A DNA stretch of 12,317 nt. It comes from Gammaproteobacteria bacterium (GTDB lineage: Bacteria > Pseudomonadota > Gammaproteobacteria > Pseudomonadales > JAUIKI01). Within the stretch, counting starts at the first letter, position 1, and the number at the start of each line of letters is the position of its first letter. Position numbers and translations under genes: made by a program. The notes under the pieces were generated by a model that searched no databases, was not told the origin of the DNA, and was given only the letters and a program-made list of their open reading frames with translations. Positions 1-7,321 of the stretch are shown in pieces. Location: NCBI GenBank assembly GCA_030430875.1, contig JAUIKI010000022.1, forward strand, positions 1-12,317, in the 5' to 3' direction.

Positions 1-1
1 C

Positions 2-1144
2 AGTATTTTAGCAACGACGTTTGTTGTGAATAATAAATTGACAGAACGCTGGCATGAATATTTTGATGAGACGTTTGAAATAACTAGAGTAATGAACGTT
101 GTCAATGATCAATTGAGTGGGATTCATCGAGTAGAGTATATGCTTGATAGCGGCATCGAAAATGGAATTTTTGATATCACGTATTTACAACAAGTTGAGA
201 GCTTTGTGAATTGGGCTAAGCAGCAAGATAAGGTGGTTCATGTTGATAGTTTTACAACAATCCTCAAGGAAATTAATCAGCGCATGCATGGGGATGATAA
301 GGAATGGTATCGCTTGCCTGACTCAAGAGAACTAGCAGCGCAATATTTACTTATGTATGAAACTTCCTTGCCTTATGGGCTTGGATTAAATGATATTATC
401 GATTTAAGAAAATCTGCCATTCGAATCAGTGTTGTTATGAAGCGCAGTGACTCAGATGATATTTTGGCTCTCGATGATCAAGCGAAAACTTGGTTAAGTC
501 AGAATGCGCTAACTATATTGCCAACTGAAGGAACAGGTCTTGATGCAATTTTTTCACATATATCCTATCGAAACATAAATAGCATTGTGATTGGTTCATT
601 GCTTGCATTATTGGTGATTTCAGTTGTTATGATTGTTGCATTGCGTTCATTTAGCCTTGGTTTGATTAGCTTGGTTCCAAATATTTTGCCTGCTGGTATT
701 GCCTATGGCTTGTGGGGATTGTTTGGCGGTTATATCAGTATGGCATTGTCAGTTGTGGTTTGTATTAGTTTGGGTATTGTGGTGGATGATACTGTGCATT
801 TCTTGACAAAATATTTACGAGCTAGGCGTGAGCAGAACTTGAGTCCAATGCAGGCAACACGCTATGCTTTTAATACCGTTGGTGTTGCCATGGTTGTGAC
901 CTCAATTGTTTTGGTGGCTGGATTTTTAGTCGCTGTTTCATCTCATTTCAATCCAACCAAAGAACTGGGAATTTTGCTATCAGCAACCATTGCAATTGCA
1001 TTGATTATTGATTTTCTGCTGTTGCCACCATTGTTAATTTTTTTAGATAAGCTTCAGTTTGATACAAATGGCCGTCGAGTGAAAAATTCTGATGCAAAAA
1101 ATGTCAGTGAATTGACAATAGATTTAAATCAATCAGGTCAGTAA
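2..1144 (+). CDS. RND/MMPL-family membrane exporter, C-terminal part (cut by left edge)
   Basis: The reading frame is open to the left edge (first complete codon at 2), so this is the 3' part of a longer gene; the GTG at 26 is internal. Counting from that GTG, about 180 residues of soluble, porter-like domain are followed by hydrophobic segments at about 186-206, 212-233, 236-256, 284-305 and 315-340. This matches the second half of an RND/MMPL permease. The third segment ends in GIVVDDTVHF (residues 250-259), the acidic transmembrane motif typical of proton-coupled RND proteins and sterol-sensing-domain-like exporters. The tail after residue 340 is short, polar and cytoplasmic. Such proteins export lipids or other hydrophobic compounds across the inner membrane; the substrate cannot be read from this fragment. 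No linked periplasmic adaptor gene follows. Family assignment is secure, function is not. Confidence 0.85.
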   Translation, partial: SILATTFVVNNKLTERWHEYFDETFEITRVMNVVNDQLSGIHRVEYMLDSGIENGIFDITYLQQVESFVNWAKQQDKVVHVDSFTTILKEINQRMHGDDKEWYRLPDSRELAAQYLLMYETSLPYGLGLNDIIDLRKSAIRISVVMKRSDSDDILALDDQAKTWLSQNALTILPTEGTGLDAIFSHISYRNINSIVIGSLLALLVISVVMIVALRSFSLGLISLVPNILPAGIAYGLWGLFGGYISMALSVVVCISLGIVVDDTVHFLTKYLRARREQNLSPMQATRYAFNTVGVAMVVTSIVLVAGFLVAVSSHFNPTKELGILLSATIAIALIIDFLLLPPLLIFLDKLQFDTNGRRVKNSDAKNVSELTIDLNQSGQ

Positions 1145-1297
1145 AGAGCATTGGACAATTTTTTATTTATAATTGAGAGTTTGTTTTAATTACCTAGCTT
1201 GAGTTCAGTGTGTTTCTTAAGATGAGATTATGTCAAATTTGATAGAATCGCTGATCATCGAAAAGTAATTTTTCAGATCATTACTATCTGTTAAAAT

Positions 1298-1327
1298 TTG
1301 CAGAGTAGCATGATTGGGTGGTATAAG
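1298..1327 (+). promoter_or_regulatory. possible sigma70 promoter of PA4642-family gene
   Basis: TTGCAG (1298-1303) and TATAAG (1322-1327) are separated by 18 bases, a tolerable sigma70 arrangement. Transcription from here would start near 1334 and give a leader of about 75 bases that contains the 5-bp tandem repeat. Seen by eye only; AT-rich DNA gives many chance matches. Confidence 0.3.
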
Positions 1328-1349
1328 AGCTTTGAGATAGAAGGCATGA

Positions 1350-1373
1350 AAGATAAGATAAGATAAGATAAGA
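1350..1373 (+). repeat. pentanucleotide tandem repeat (AAGAT/GATAA unit, 4.8 copies)
   Basis: A perfect period-5 tract of 24 bases (unit AGATA, equivalently GATAA) with no interruptions. It ends 38 bases before the ATG at 1412, in the probable 5' leader of the PA4642-family gene. Tracts of this kind can change copy number by polymerase slippage. A change here would alter leader length or promoter spacing and would not shift the coding frame. Confidence 0.9.
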
Positions 1374-1400
1374 AAAAAGCCTAAGTAAATAAATAACGAT

Positions 1401-1404
1401 GGAG
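1401..1404 (+). promoter_or_regulatory. ribosome binding site that sets the start at 1412
   Basis: GGAG at 1401-1404 lies 7 bases before the ATG at 1412, an ideal distance, and this favours that start over the overlapping GTG at 1409. An ATG at 1399 is followed by a stop after one codon. Confidence 0.7.
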
Positions 1405-1411
1405 TAGAGTG

Positions 1412-1711
1412 ATGGCAAATGTCCAGCCAAAAGTTGTTGGCGAAGAATTAAGTGATGCACGAATTAAAGGGTTTTTGAGTTTAACGCCGCATGATGGTCA
1501 AAACCCAGATTTTTATGTGTTAATGAAAGCCTATCAAGGTTTGCGTGTACATGATTTCAAACGCTTTATTCAGTTTTTTCTCGATGCAAGTCGTGATATT
1601 CATGCCAAAGATCAGCGCAGTCAGACAATAATTGATGTGATTTCGTCACATCGACGTAGTGTTGACTATGTGGCTGTGTTACAGGATGCACTTACTAGTG
1701 AATTGCGATGA
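1412..1711 (+). CDS. PA4642-family small protein
   Basis: A 99-residue soluble protein with no signal peptide or membrane segment. The N-terminal pattern VVGEELSDARIKGFLSL, the central YxxLMKAYQGLRVHDFKRFIQFFLDA and the C-terminal SxHRRSVDYVAVLQDAL agree with the small PA4642 family as I remember it from pseudomonads and related gammaproteobacteria. No biochemical role is established to my knowledge. The repeated amphipathic pattern suggests an all-helical fold, which is inference. The ATG at 1412 is chosen over GTG 1409 because of the GGAG at 1401. The gene stands alone: the exporter gene ends about 265 bases upstream and the next gene, comF, is convergent. The recognition rests on memory of the family, not on a search. 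Confidence 0.75.
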   Translation: MANVQPKVVGEELSDARIKGFLSLTPHDGQNPDFYVLMKAYQGLRVHDFKRFIQFFLDASRDIHAKDQRSQTIIDVISSHRRSVDYVAVLQDALTSELR

Positions 1712-1939
1712 AAAAATAGTTGTTTTAATTTTTAAACATGTGATTTTTGTCGATGTGTTTTGTAGAAACTCTCCCGTAATATTTTTTTAATCGATGGAAG
1801 ATTTTCAGTATTTCCATAAGCTTCTCGTGATGCCTGTCGTATTTAATATTTCCAAGTAAAAAACATAATAGGGAAAGTTGTATAACTATTTGATTTAATT
1901 AAGTTATTCGTACTTTTCCGCAAGTGAATATTTTCATCA
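1712..1939. other. intergenic region between convergent genes
   Basis: About 230 AT-rich bases with no gene. The only structure I see is the imperfect hairpin at 1872-1919 listed separately. There is no textbook terminator for the plus-strand gene. Confidence 0.5.
1872..1919 (-). terminator. possible weak terminator of comF
   Basis: Imperfect hairpin: 1872-1878 (GGAAAGT) can pair with 1912-1919 with one bulge, and 1882-1887 (ATAACT) with 1902-1907 (AGTTAT), leaving a 14-base loop. Read on the minus strand it lies about 20 bases after the comF stop, and a run of six T follows about 8 bases further on. The stem is AT-rich and interrupted, so termination is uncertain. Confidence 0.25.
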
Positions 1940-2719
1940 TTAACAAAAATCCAATGCGTCCGTTGCGGCAATTGCCCAAACTTGAACATGCTTGACGCCT
2001 TGGTTTTTTAAGACATTTGCGATTGTATTAGCGGTGGATCCTGTTGTGACTACATCATCAATGATTGCAACTGATTGATAGGGTTTGAGTTTTTTGCATT
2101 TGAAAGCCTGTTGTAAATTGATTTGTCGAAGATTAGCAGGTAGGTGGGTTTGTGAAGTGGTGTGCTCGACGCGTTTGATCCAATTAGTGGCAAGCGGTTT
2201 ATTAAAATAGCGAGCTATCGGTTTGGCCAGTTCTTTTGATTGGTTAAACCCTCGTTGGCGGAGTCGTTTTGGATGCAGCGGAACAGGTAAAATTACATCA
2301 GGAATTACCAGCGATTTTTTAGACGTCAATGCACTGATTAGCAGTTGAGTCAGCATGTTTCCATGCGCTAATTTTTGTTGGTGTTTGAAGCTAATAATGA
2401 GATCATCAATGGGCGATTGATAGCGAAATACAGTTATGCACTGATCAAACTGTGGAGGTTTTTGTAGGCACTGAATACAGTGAGAGTTTGTTAAAATGTT
2501 GCATTGCCTGCCGCAGTGATGGCAAGGGTTAGTAATCCAGGGTAGTTTTGTTTGGCAATGATTACAAAGATCGAGCTTATTTGGGTAGGCTGATGATTGG
2601 CAAATCACACAAGTGTAGGGGAGCAATGTTTCCAGTATATGTCGACCTATGTCGTTAACTATTTTATGCATCTTTGGTTGACAAGTGTGTTGTAGCTGCG
2701 CTTCAATACGAATTTGCAC
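1940..2719 (-). CDS. comF: ComF family phosphoribosyltransferase-like protein
   Basis: 259 residues from the GTG at 2719. An N-terminal zinc-ribbon-like part has paired cysteines (CVIC at about 37-40, CNHC at 52-55, CHHC at 66-69, CIQC at 81-84). The C-terminal domain is a type I phosphoribosyltransferase fold with the PRPP-loop motif VAIIDDVVTTGSTANT near residues 217-232 and the family motif PVPLHPKRLRQRGFNQS near 145-161. ComF proteins (GntX/YhgH type) act in the cytoplasm in DNA uptake by natural transformation. They also occur in species not known to be competent, so competence is not shown here. The start is uncertain: the ATG at 2671 gives 243 residues, close to the family norm, and neither start has a clear Shine-Dalgarno sequence. 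Divergent from bioB, an arrangement I recall from other gammaproteobacteria. Confidence 0.92.
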   Translation of the reverse strand: MQIRIEAQLQHTCQPKMHKIVNDIGRHILETLLPYTCVICQSSAYPNKLDLCNHCQTKLPWITNPCHHCGRQCNILTNSHCIQCLQKPPQFDQCITVFRYQSPIDDLIISFKHQQKLAHGNMLTQLLISALTSKKSLVIPDVILPVPLHPKRLRQRGFNQSKELAKPIARYFNKPLATNWIKRVEHTTSQTHLPANLRQINLQQAFKCKKLKPYQSVAIIDDVVTTGSTANTIANVLKNQGVKHVQVWAIAATDALDFC

Positions 2720-2721
2720 TT

Positions 2722-2736
2722 AATTGAATGTTGTGA
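2722..2736 (+). repeat. 15-nt direct repeat, copy 1 (upstream of bioB)
   Basis: AATTGAATGTTGTGA occurs here and again, exactly, at 7327-7341 in the promoter of the first acyl-CoA dehydrogenase gene. Here it sits in the comF-bioB divergent region, about 75 bases before the bioB start. Confidence 0.9.
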
Positions 2737-2748
2737 TTTGTGACTTAG

Positions 2749-2779
2749 TTGCTGTGAAATGTTCAATTTAGCTTAATAT
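2749..2779 (+). promoter_or_regulatory. possible bioB promoter
   Basis: A good -10 candidate TAATAT lies at 2774-2779, 30 bases before the bioB ATG. The best -35 (TTGCTG, 2749-2754) is 19 bases away, longer than ideal. I looked for a BirA-type operator (TTGTAAACC-like arms) or a BioR-type palindrome in this region and saw neither. Confidence 0.3.
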
Positions 2780-2809
2780 CAACTCACTTTCTGTAGGAAA
2801 TATACTAAA

Positions 2810-3874
2810 ATGTTGAGCAGTGATCTCTCGGTAATTCGACATAATTGGCAAATATCTGAGGTTAAAGTCCTATTTGCCATGCCATTTAATGACTTGCTTT
2901 TTCAAGCACAAACCATCCATCGACAGTTTTTTGACCCTAATCAAGTGCAATTGAGCACGTTGTTGTCAATTAAAACGGGGGCTTGTCCAGAGGATTGTAA
3001 ATATTGCTCGCAAAGTGGTCATTACACTACTGATTTAGAGAAAGAAAAGTTGTTAGCCATTGAAACTGTCATAGAAAATGCTAAGCAAGCAAAGGCAAAT
3101 GGTGCAACGCGATTTTGTATGGGAGCTGCTTGGCGCTCACCCCGTGAAAAAGACATGCCGTATGTTGTGGATATGGTTAAACAAGTTAAAAATATGGGCT
3201 TAGAAACTTGCATGACATTGGGCATGTTGTCATCAGATCAGGCTACAGAATTAGCTGGTGCAGGGCTAGATTATTATAATCATAATTTAGATACTTCTCC
3301 TGAGTATTACCAACAAATTATTAGCACTAGAACCTATCAAGATCGGTTAAAAACATTAGATCTGGTTCGAGATGCAGGAATGAAAGTATGTTGTGGTGGT
3401 ATTGTTGGCATGGGCGAGACAGTTAACGACCAAATAAAACTGTTGATTCAGTTAGCAAACATGACGGTGCATCCAGAAAGTGTGCCAATTAATAAACTAG
3501 TGAAAATTCCTGGAACGCCGCTTGAAAACACAGCGGACATTGATGCCTTTGATTTTGTGCGTTTGATTGCAATGGCAAGAATTATGATGCCAAAGTCATA
3601 TGTGAGACTTTCAGCAGGTCGAGAGGAAATGAATGAACAAATGCAAGCATTATGTTTTTTTGCTGGTGCTAATTCAATTTTTTATGGAGAAAAATTGTTG
3701 ACGACAGCGAATCCTGAGTCCAATTCTGATGCTGAGTTGTTCGAAAAACTTGGTATTAAACCTGAAATAAACTCGATTGAATCAGACATCCCGACTGACG
3801 AATTTACTGTTACACCAAAAACTGATGAGCGTTTTTATGATGCGATGGCAATGGACATAAATAATAAGTTGTGA
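2810..3874 (+). CDS. bioB: biotin synthase
   Basis: Radical-SAM enzyme that inserts sulphur into dethiobiotin to form biotin, the last step of the pathway, as a cytoplasmic homodimer. The 354-residue product has the radical-SAM motif CxxxCxxC at C59, C63 and C66 for the [4Fe-4S] cluster, and C103, C134, C194 and R266 at the places of the four [2Fe-2S] ligands of the E. coli enzyme. Also visible are YYNHNLDTSPE (155-165) and the C-terminal RLSAGREEMNEQ (266-277). The length is close to E. coli BioB (346). AGGAA at 2795-2799 precedes the ATG by 10 bases. First gene of bioBFHCD; its last codons overlap the bioF start by 4 bases (GTGA), implying translational coupling. The N-terminus is about six residues longer than in E. 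coli. Confidence 0.97.
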   Translation: MLSSDLSVIRHNWQISEVKVLFAMPFNDLLFQAQTIHRQFFDPNQVQLSTLLSIKTGACPEDCKYCSQSGHYTTDLEKEKLLAIETVIENAKQAKANGATRFCMGAAWRSPREKDMPYVVDMVKQVKNMGLETCMTLGMLSSDQATELAGAGLDYYNHNLDTSPEYYQQIISTRTYQDRLKTLDLVRDAGMKVCCGGIVGMGETVNDQIKLLIQLANMTVHPESVPINKLVKIPGTPLENTADIDAFDFVRLIAMARIMMPKSYVRLSAGREEMNEQMQALCFFAGANSIFYGEKLLTTANPESNSDAELFEKLGIKPEINSIESDIPTDEFTVTPKTDERFYDAMAMDINNKL

Positions 3875-5019
3875 TCCATCTTGAAACATTAAAATCAGAT
3901 TTATTCACCCAAAACCAATGGCGAAATAGACTAATTGTTGAATCGCCTCAAGGACCACGTATTCAAGTTGCTGGAAAAACTTATCTTTCTTTTTCTAGCA
4001 ACGATTATCTTGGTTTAGCCAACCATCCTGAAGTAAAAGCTGTTGCGATTGACTCAATCAATCGTGATGGTTTGGGCAGTGGGGCTTCTCATTTAGTGAC
4101 AGGGCATCATCGAGAACACCATTTATTTGAAGAGGCTCTGGCAGACTTTTTGGGTGTTGAAGCGGTTTTGCTATTTTCAACCGGCTATATGGCAAATCTT
4201 GGTGTGGTTAGTACTCTTTTTGATAAAACCAGTAGTATTTTTGAAGACAAATTAAATCATGCTTCACTGTTGGACGCGGGACTTTTTTCAAATGCAGCCT
4301 TTCAGCGTTATCATCATGTCAATATGGCTGATTTGCAACGGCGTTTAGCTGATTGTCATCAACAAAGTCGACTAATTGTTTCTGATGGAGTCTTCAGCAT
4401 GGATGGTGATGTTGCGCCAATTAGTGAATTAGTGAAAACCTGCCGAGAATACAAGAGTGATTTATTTATTGATGATGCACATGGGTTTGGTGTGCTTGGT
4501 AAACGAGGTAAAGGCAGTATTGAGCACTGTGGATTGCAAATAAAAGACGTACCAATTTTTATGGGAACGCTCGGTAAGGCATTGGGTAGCGCAGGAGCAT
4601 TTGTTGCAGCAGAAAAACCGTTAATTGATATGTTGATCCAGCGTGCGAGAACTTATATTTATACCACAGCCATGCCGCCGGCATTGGCTGCAGCTGCTCG
4701 AAAAAGTTTGGCAATTATTCAAGAAGAACCTTGGCGGCGTGAACAACTACAACAGTTAATTAAACGATTTCGCAGTAAAGCTGCTGAATTGAATTGTGAA
4801 TTGTTAGATTCGGCAACCCCGATTCAACCGATAATTATCGGTGATAATCAGCGGGCAATTGAGTTGAGTGAAGGATTGTTGCAAAGAGGTATTCAGGTTA
4901 GTGCTATTCGCCCTCCAACAGTTCCTAAAAATCAAGCACGATTGCGTATTACCTTGTCAGCATTGCATACTGAAGAAGATGTTGATTTTTTAGTAAACTG
5001 CCTTGCCGATTTATTGTGA
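3871..5019 (+). CDS. bioF: 8-amino-7-oxononanoate synthase
   Basis: PLP-dependent alpha-oxoamine synthase that condenses pimeloyl-ACP (or -CoA) with L-alanine to give 8-amino-7-oxononanoate, the first ring-assembly step. The 382-residue length fits the E. coli enzyme (384). Visible motifs are FSSNDYLGLA (41-50), GSGASHLVTG (69-78), the cofactor-stacking His in LNHASLLDAG (H130), DDAHGFGVLG (201-210) with D201 and H204 for the pyridine ring and the ketone oxygen, and the Schiff-base lysine K236 in GTLGKALGSAG. The start is a GTG overlapping the bioB stop by 4 bases; no better start gives the family N-terminus. It relies on coupling to bioB translation, since no clear Shine-Dalgarno sequence is present. 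The following bioH begins 7 bases after the stop. Confidence 0.96.
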   Translation: MIHLETLKSDLFTQNQWRNRLIVESPQGPRIQVAGKTYLSFSSNDYLGLANHPEVKAVAIDSINRDGLGSGASHLVTGHHREHHLFEEALADFLGVEAVLLFSTGYMANLGVVSTLFDKTSSIFEDKLNHASLLDAGLFSNAAFQRYHHVNMADLQRRLADCHQQSRLIVSDGVFSMDGDVAPISELVKTCREYKSDLFIDDAHGFGVLGKRGKGSIEHCGLQIKDVPIFMGTLGKALGSAGAFVAAEKPLIDMLIQRARTYIYTTAMPPALAAAARKSLAIIQEEPWRREQLQQLIKRFRSKAAELNCELLDSATPIQPIIIGDNQRAIELSEGLLQRGIQVSAIRPPTVPKNQARLRITLSALHTEEDVDFLVNCLADLL

Positions 5020-5026
5020 AATAAAT

Positions 5027-5755
5027 ATGGAAAAAACACCTTTAATGTTGATTCCAGGTTGGAGTTTTCAACCAGTCATTTTTAAAGAATTAACAAAAGA
5101 ATTAAATTTGTATTTTTCAGTGACCTTGTGTGACTGGGCAATGATAAATACTGATGATTTAGATGCGTTTTTAAAAATATTACAAAATCAACTGAAAAAA
5201 CCGAGTGTTATAGTCGGCTGGTCGCTTGGTGGATTAATTGCTGCCGAGTTAGCTAGCCGATGCCCTGAAAAAAGTTTGGCGCTGATTACAATGGCCAGCA
5301 CCCCATGTTTTTTGCAAAGTCGGCAGTGGCAATGGGGAGTAGAAGTGGAGTGGTTTGAATTATTTCAGAAAAATCTTACTAAAGACCGTGAAAAAACACT
5401 TAATCAGTTTGATTTTTTAATCACTCAAGGGCACTCATTGCAAAAAACAGATTTGCGTTGGATTAGAGGTTTTCGGCGAGAATATTCGCTGAGCTTTGAA
5501 TGTTTGCAGTCAACACTGGAATGGTTAAAAACAATCAATATGATTGAAAAAATGACAAAAATATCAGTTCCATATTTGGCTTTGTTTGGCGAGAATGATT
5601 TGTTGATTCCATTACAGGTTGTCAATCAATTGCAATTGCTGAATTCAAATATCTATACGTATATATTTGAAGAAGGATCGCATGTATTTTTCTTGCAAAA
5701 TGCAGTGCAATGTTTGCAAAAAATCCAAGAATTTATAAGAGAAAATATCCAATGA
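5027..5755 (+). CDS. bioH: pimeloyl-[ACP] methyl ester esterase BioH
   Basis: Alpha/beta-hydrolase that removes the methyl group from pimeloyl-ACP methyl ester, ending the BioC-initiated disguised fatty-acid synthesis cycles. The 242-residue protein shows the catalytic triad in order: nucleophile S66 in GWSLGG (64-69), D191 in FGENDLLIP, and H219 in EGSHVFF. The N-terminal MLIPGWSFQPVIF carries the oxyanion-hole region of the family. A helical lid lies between about residues 110 and 170. The ATG at 5027 is chosen; an in-frame TTG at 5003 would add eight residues overlapping bioF and lacks support from the family N-terminus. The gene ends in an ATGA overlap with bioC. The coding sequence is lysine- and asparagine-rich and poorer in G+C by eye than bioB and bioF. 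Placement between bioF and bioC distinguishes BioH from generic hydrolases. Confidence 0.93.
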   Translation: MEKTPLMLIPGWSFQPVIFKELTKELNLYFSVTLCDWAMINTDDLDAFLKILQNQLKKPSVIVGWSLGGLIAAELASRCPEKSLALITMASTPCFLQSRQWQWGVEVEWFELFQKNLTKDREKTLNQFDFLITQGHSLQKTDLRWIRGFRREYSLSFECLQSTLEWLKTINMIEKMTKISVPYLALFGENDLLIPLQVVNQLQLLNSNIYTYIFEEGSHVFFLQNAVQCLQKIQEFIRENIQ

Positions 5756-6552
5756 AAATTGATAGCAATCATTTAGCAAACAGCTTTTCTAAGGCTGCAA
5801 AAAACTATGATAGCCAGGCGTATTTTCAACAGCAAGTTGGTTGTAGGCTATTAGCATATTTAAATGAGTTGGCTGGTGATTTTTCTGATAAAAAAATAAT
5901 GGATTTGGGATGTGGAACAGGATTTTTTACCAAAAAAATTGCTGAAAAAAACAAAGTAAAAAAAATTATTGGGATGGATATTGCTTATGGTATGGTGGTT
6001 TTTTCAAAACATTCAATAGAAAACTCATCAATTGATTGGGTTTGTGCTGATGCGAAAAAAATACCTGTTAGAAATGAGTCATTCGATGCTATTTTTTCAA
6101 ATTTAACTCTGCAATGGTGTGATCCATTTTCAGTTGTTTTAAGTGAAATTCATCGTATATTAATGCCAAGTGGCTTGGCTGTTATTACTACATTGTTGGA
6201 TCCTAGTTTATTTGAGTTGAAGCAAGCTTGGTTGCAAGTTGATGATGATTTACATGCCAATGAATTTTTGTCAAAGGAGCAATTGAAAGCTGCTATTAAC
6301 CCAATAGAATTTTCAGTGGATTTTATAAAAACTGAACGAATAACACTTGAGTTCCCACATATTTTTGCTGTGATGCAAAGTTTGAAAAACATTGGTGCCT
6401 CAAATCATCGAGTGGATCGTAAGAAAGGTTTAACAACGCGAAAAAAAATACAAAAAATTAGCAATGCATATCAGCAATTTCTCATGCCAAACGGGTGCCT
6501 TCCTTTGAGTTATGAAGTTGCTTATTTGCTGCTTAGAAAGGTCTCAATTTAA
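5752..6552 (+). CDS. bioC: malonyl-[ACP] O-methyltransferase BioC
   Basis: SAM-dependent methyltransferase that methylates the free carboxyl of malonyl-ACP (or -CoA) so that fatty-acid synthesis enzymes can extend it towards pimelate. The 266-residue product has the BioC N-terminal signature SFSKAAKNYD (11-20) with YFQQQVG following, SAM motif I MDLGCGTGFF (50-59), an acidic residue after strand 2 in GMDIAYGM, and the LTLQWCDP motif near residues 118-125, which is characteristic of BioC. The ATG at 5752 overlaps the bioH stop (ATGA); an in-frame start at 5710 would overlap bioH by 46 bases and is rejected. The gene contains several runs of seven or eight A (5945-5951, 5958-5965, 6055-6061, 6441-6448), all in frame. 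bioD follows with a one-base gap. Confidence 0.95.
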   Translation: MKIDSNHLANSFSKAAKNYDSQAYFQQQVGCRLLAYLNELAGDFSDKKIMDLGCGTGFFTKKIAEKNKVKKIIGMDIAYGMVVFSKHSIENSSIDWVCADAKKIPVRNESFDAIFSNLTLQWCDPFSVVLSEIHRILMPSGLAVITTLLDPSLFELKQAWLQVDDDLHANEFLSKEQLKAAINPIEFSVDFIKTERITLEFPHIFAVMQSLKNIGASNHRVDRKKGLTTRKKIQKISNAYQQFLMPNGCLPLSYEVAYLLLRKVSI

Positions 6553-6553
6553 T

Positions 6554-7237
6554 ATGGCAAAGACATACTTTATTACTGGAACAGACACGGCTGTTGGCAA
6601 GACATACGTTACCCAAAATTTATTGAATGCTGCAAAACAGCAAGGATTTTCAGCGTTGGGATTAAAACCTATCGCAGCAGGTTGCGAGCAAACCAAGGCT
6701 GGATGGCAAAATGATGATGCTTTGGCTTTGCAATCTGCATCTACTTGTAAACTGTCTTATGTGGAAATCAACCCATTTGCTTTTAAAGATCCGATATCAC
6801 CACACTTGGCTGCTAAAAATAGTGGTGAAGTTGTGTCTGCTACGATGCTGCAGGAAAAGATTAATCCATTGCTAAAAAAGGACGTGAATTTACTGCTAAT
6901 TGAAGGAGCAGGTGGTTGGCGTGTACCGATTAATGATACTGAATTATTCAGTGATTGGGTTAACTTGCTTCAAATTCCCGTGATAGTTGTTGTCGGAATG
7001 AGGTTGGGGTGTTTGAATCACGCGCTGCTTACGTTTGAAGCAATTCGTCAAGATGGGTTGTCAATTGCTGGATGGGTAGCTAACAGTATTGATCCAGAAA
7101 TGAAGCAGTTGTCGGAAAATATTAATTATTTGCAGTCCAAACTGCCGGAACCATTATTAGCAACGTTTTCTTATCAATTGGACAACAATCCAAATAATTT
7201 GGTTGATTTGCGTTCTGCAATTGAGCTGTTAATTTAA
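6554..7237 (+). CDS. bioD: dethiobiotin synthetase
   Basis: ATP-dependent enzyme that carboxylates 7,8-diaminononanoate and closes the ureido ring to form dethiobiotin, the substrate of BioB. The 227-residue product fits the E. coli enzyme length. It has the P-loop GTDTAVGKT (9-17, Lys15), the substrate lysine K38 in GLKPIAAG, the EGAGGWRVPI motif near 116-125, and VVGMRLGCLNHALLT near 150-164, all typical of BioD. The ATG at 6554 directly follows the bioC stop; a start at 6512 inside bioC is rejected because it would put 14 unrelated residues before the conserved MAKTYFITGTD. Last gene of the bio operon. bioA, the aminotransferase acting just before BioD, is not in the window. Confidence 0.96.
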   Translation: MAKTYFITGTDTAVGKTYVTQNLLNAAKQQGFSALGLKPIAAGCEQTKAGWQNDDALALQSASTCKLSYVEINPFAFKDPISPHLAAKNSGEVVSATMLQEKINPLLKKDVNLLLIEGAGGWRVPINDTELFSDWVNLLQIPVIVVVGMRLGCLNHALLTFEAIRQDGLSIAGWVANSIDPEMKQLSENINYLQSKLPEPLLATFSYQLDNNPNNLVDLRSAIELLI

Positions 7238-7250
7238 TATGATGTTTTAG

Positions 7251-7276
7251 AGGTTGTATCAGTAACCTTTTGATTT
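7251..7276 (+). terminator. weak candidate terminator after bioD
   Basis: AGGTT (7251-7255) can pair with AACCT (7264-7268) around an 8-base loop, followed by TTTTGATTT. The stem is only five or six pairs, so this may be chance; it lies 13 bases after the bioD stop. Confidence 0.28.
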
Positions 7277-7321
7277 ATAGTGTTTTTTTAAAGTGCTCTG
7301 GTTATTTGCTTGATAAACAGC

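Larger units (their letters stand above)
1145..1411. other. non-coding region between exporter gene and PA4642-family gene
   Basis: About 265 bases without a convincing gene on either strand. It carries a possible promoter (1298-1327), a 5-bp tandem repeat (1350-1373) and the ribosome binding site of the next gene (1401-1404). I see no strong intrinsic terminator for the exporter gene; the region is AT-rich with only weak inverted repeats. Confidence 0.6.

Noticed and set aside
1350..1373. Possible CRISPR array
   Set aside because: The period is only 5 bases with no spacers; it is a simple tandem repeat.
2732..2757. CRP site upstream of bioB
   Set aside because: Three TGTGA half-sites are present but no TCACA partner at the required spacing.
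3022..3225. Minus-strand open frames inside bioB, bioH, bioC and both fadE genes (also at 5425-5625, 6150-6392, 7754-7987, 8765-8956, 9871-10116, 10712-11011)
   Set aside because: All lie opposite strongly conserved coding sequence, show no recognisable domains and have no ribosome binding sites; they are shadows.
5003..5026. Longer bioH starting from TTG 5003, and longer bioC (5710) and bioD (6512) starts
   Set aside because: They would overlap the preceding genes and add residues not matching the family N-termini, whereas the chosen ATGs sit directly at the operon junctions.
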